Positions 63,932 to 64,000 of a stretch of DNA of 64,000 nt are shown piece by piece (positions within the stretch are counted from its first letter, which is position 1; every line of letters begins with the position of its first letter). Where the stretch lies: contig NZ_CP134228.1 in assembly GCF_031656215.1 (NCBI RefSeq), positions 4,971,463 through 5,035,462 of the forward strand, in the 5' to 3' direction. The notes beneath the pieces were generated by a model. The model did not search any database, was not told where the DNA came from, and was given only the letters and a program-made list of their open reading frames with translations. The translations under genes and the position numbers were made by a program. Source of the stretch: Mesorhizobium koreense. GTDB taxonomy: Bacteria; Pseudomonadota; Alphaproteobacteria; Rhizobiales; Rhizobiaceae.

Positions 63932-64000
63932 ATGCAAAGCGGCATCGAAGGGTCGGACCAACACGGTTCGTCCTTTCAAACGAGTGCGGTAGAGGGGAGC
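63932..64000 (+). CDS. dnaA: Chromosomal replication initiator protein DnaA, first 23 codons
   Basis: The visible start MQSGIEGSDQHGSSFQTSAV matches the unusual N-terminal extension of rhizobial DnaA in style, has GAGGGA 8 bases before the ATG and lies downstream of rpsT, where dnaA is found in rhizobia. The domain that would prove the call lies beyond the right edge, so identification rests mostly on synteny. Confidence 0.68.
   Translation, partial: MQSGIEGSDQHGSSFQTSAVEGS

Overview
The window looks like a chromosomal segment of a high-GC alphaproteobacterium of the order Hyphomicrobiales (Rhizobiales), most likely Mesorhizobium or a close relative in the Phyllobacteriaceae. The basis is gene order and product sequence: argB / HAD nucleotidase / dapD / dapE / truA / fmt / def / rmuC; recR / ybaB / dnaX next to the SRP RNA gene; pheA / kdsB divergent from a membrane cytochrome c; and deoB / mutM / enoyl-CoA hydratase / rpsT running into the start of dnaA. 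Several kinds of paired palindromic repeat of a type common in rhizobial genomes sit between genes. No tRNA, rRNA, CRISPR array or transposase gene was seen.

Layout. 1-1452: end of a sugar (CUT2-type) ABC transporter operon, running off the left edge. 1622-7583: argB, an EamA-type exporter, a VapB antitoxin with a frameshifted VapC toxin, a HAD nucleotidase, a periplasmic copper chaperone, a LOG-family protein and dapD. 7599-11685: two paired-repeat elements around a DUF805 protein and an IMPase-like phosphatase, then the PQQ glucose dehydrogenase gcd. 11839-17777: dapE, a membrane protein, the def-fmt-GNAT-truA operon read leftwards, and rmuC. 18036-20726: small envelope or unknown proteins and a zinc-independent oxidoreductase. 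20821-20938: a small RNA made of three hairpins, each showing CCTCCTCCC in its loop, with promoter and terminator. 20950-25493: a complete CUT1 sugar ABC transporter operon. 25670-30326: lytic transglycosylase, recR, ybaB, dnaX and the SRP RNA (ffs). 30503-34681: HIT protein, nudC, pheA, kdsB and cytochrome c. 34855-43313: a Yej-type peptide ABC transporter operon with two tandem substrate-binding proteins and an intact VapBC-like toxin-antitoxin pair lying between yejE and yejF. 43327-47157: ghrA, an NlpC/P60 hydrolase with a MarR regulator, and a lower-GC islet with an acetyltransferase and a Stf0-type sulfotransferase. 47405-59626: a nearly complete Tad/Flp pilus locus. 59706-64000: deoB, mutM, enoyl-CoA hydratase, rpsT and the first codons of dnaA.

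How it fits together. argB, dapD, dapE and pheA make amino acids; dapD and dapE also feed peptidoglycan. def, fmt, truA, rpsT and ffs serve translation and secretion. dnaX, recR, ybaB, rmuC and mutM serve replication and repair. Three ABC importers (two sugar, one peptide) reflect a soil heterotroph. The Tad locus would build an adhesive Flp pilus: prepilin, prepilin peptidase, secretin, ATPase, TadB/TadC platform, TadZ, pilotin-like lipoproteins and pseudopilins are all present.

The most interesting items are the small RNA with three identical anti-Shine-Dalgarno loops (resembling the known alpha-r14/NfeR1 and CcsR-type RNAs), the toxin-antitoxin pair inside the yej operon, the lytic transglycosylase whose best start codon lies in a palindromic repeat, and a possible leader hairpin directly downstream of the rpsT promoter. 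All calls rest on reading the sequence and on family knowledge; no database search was run.
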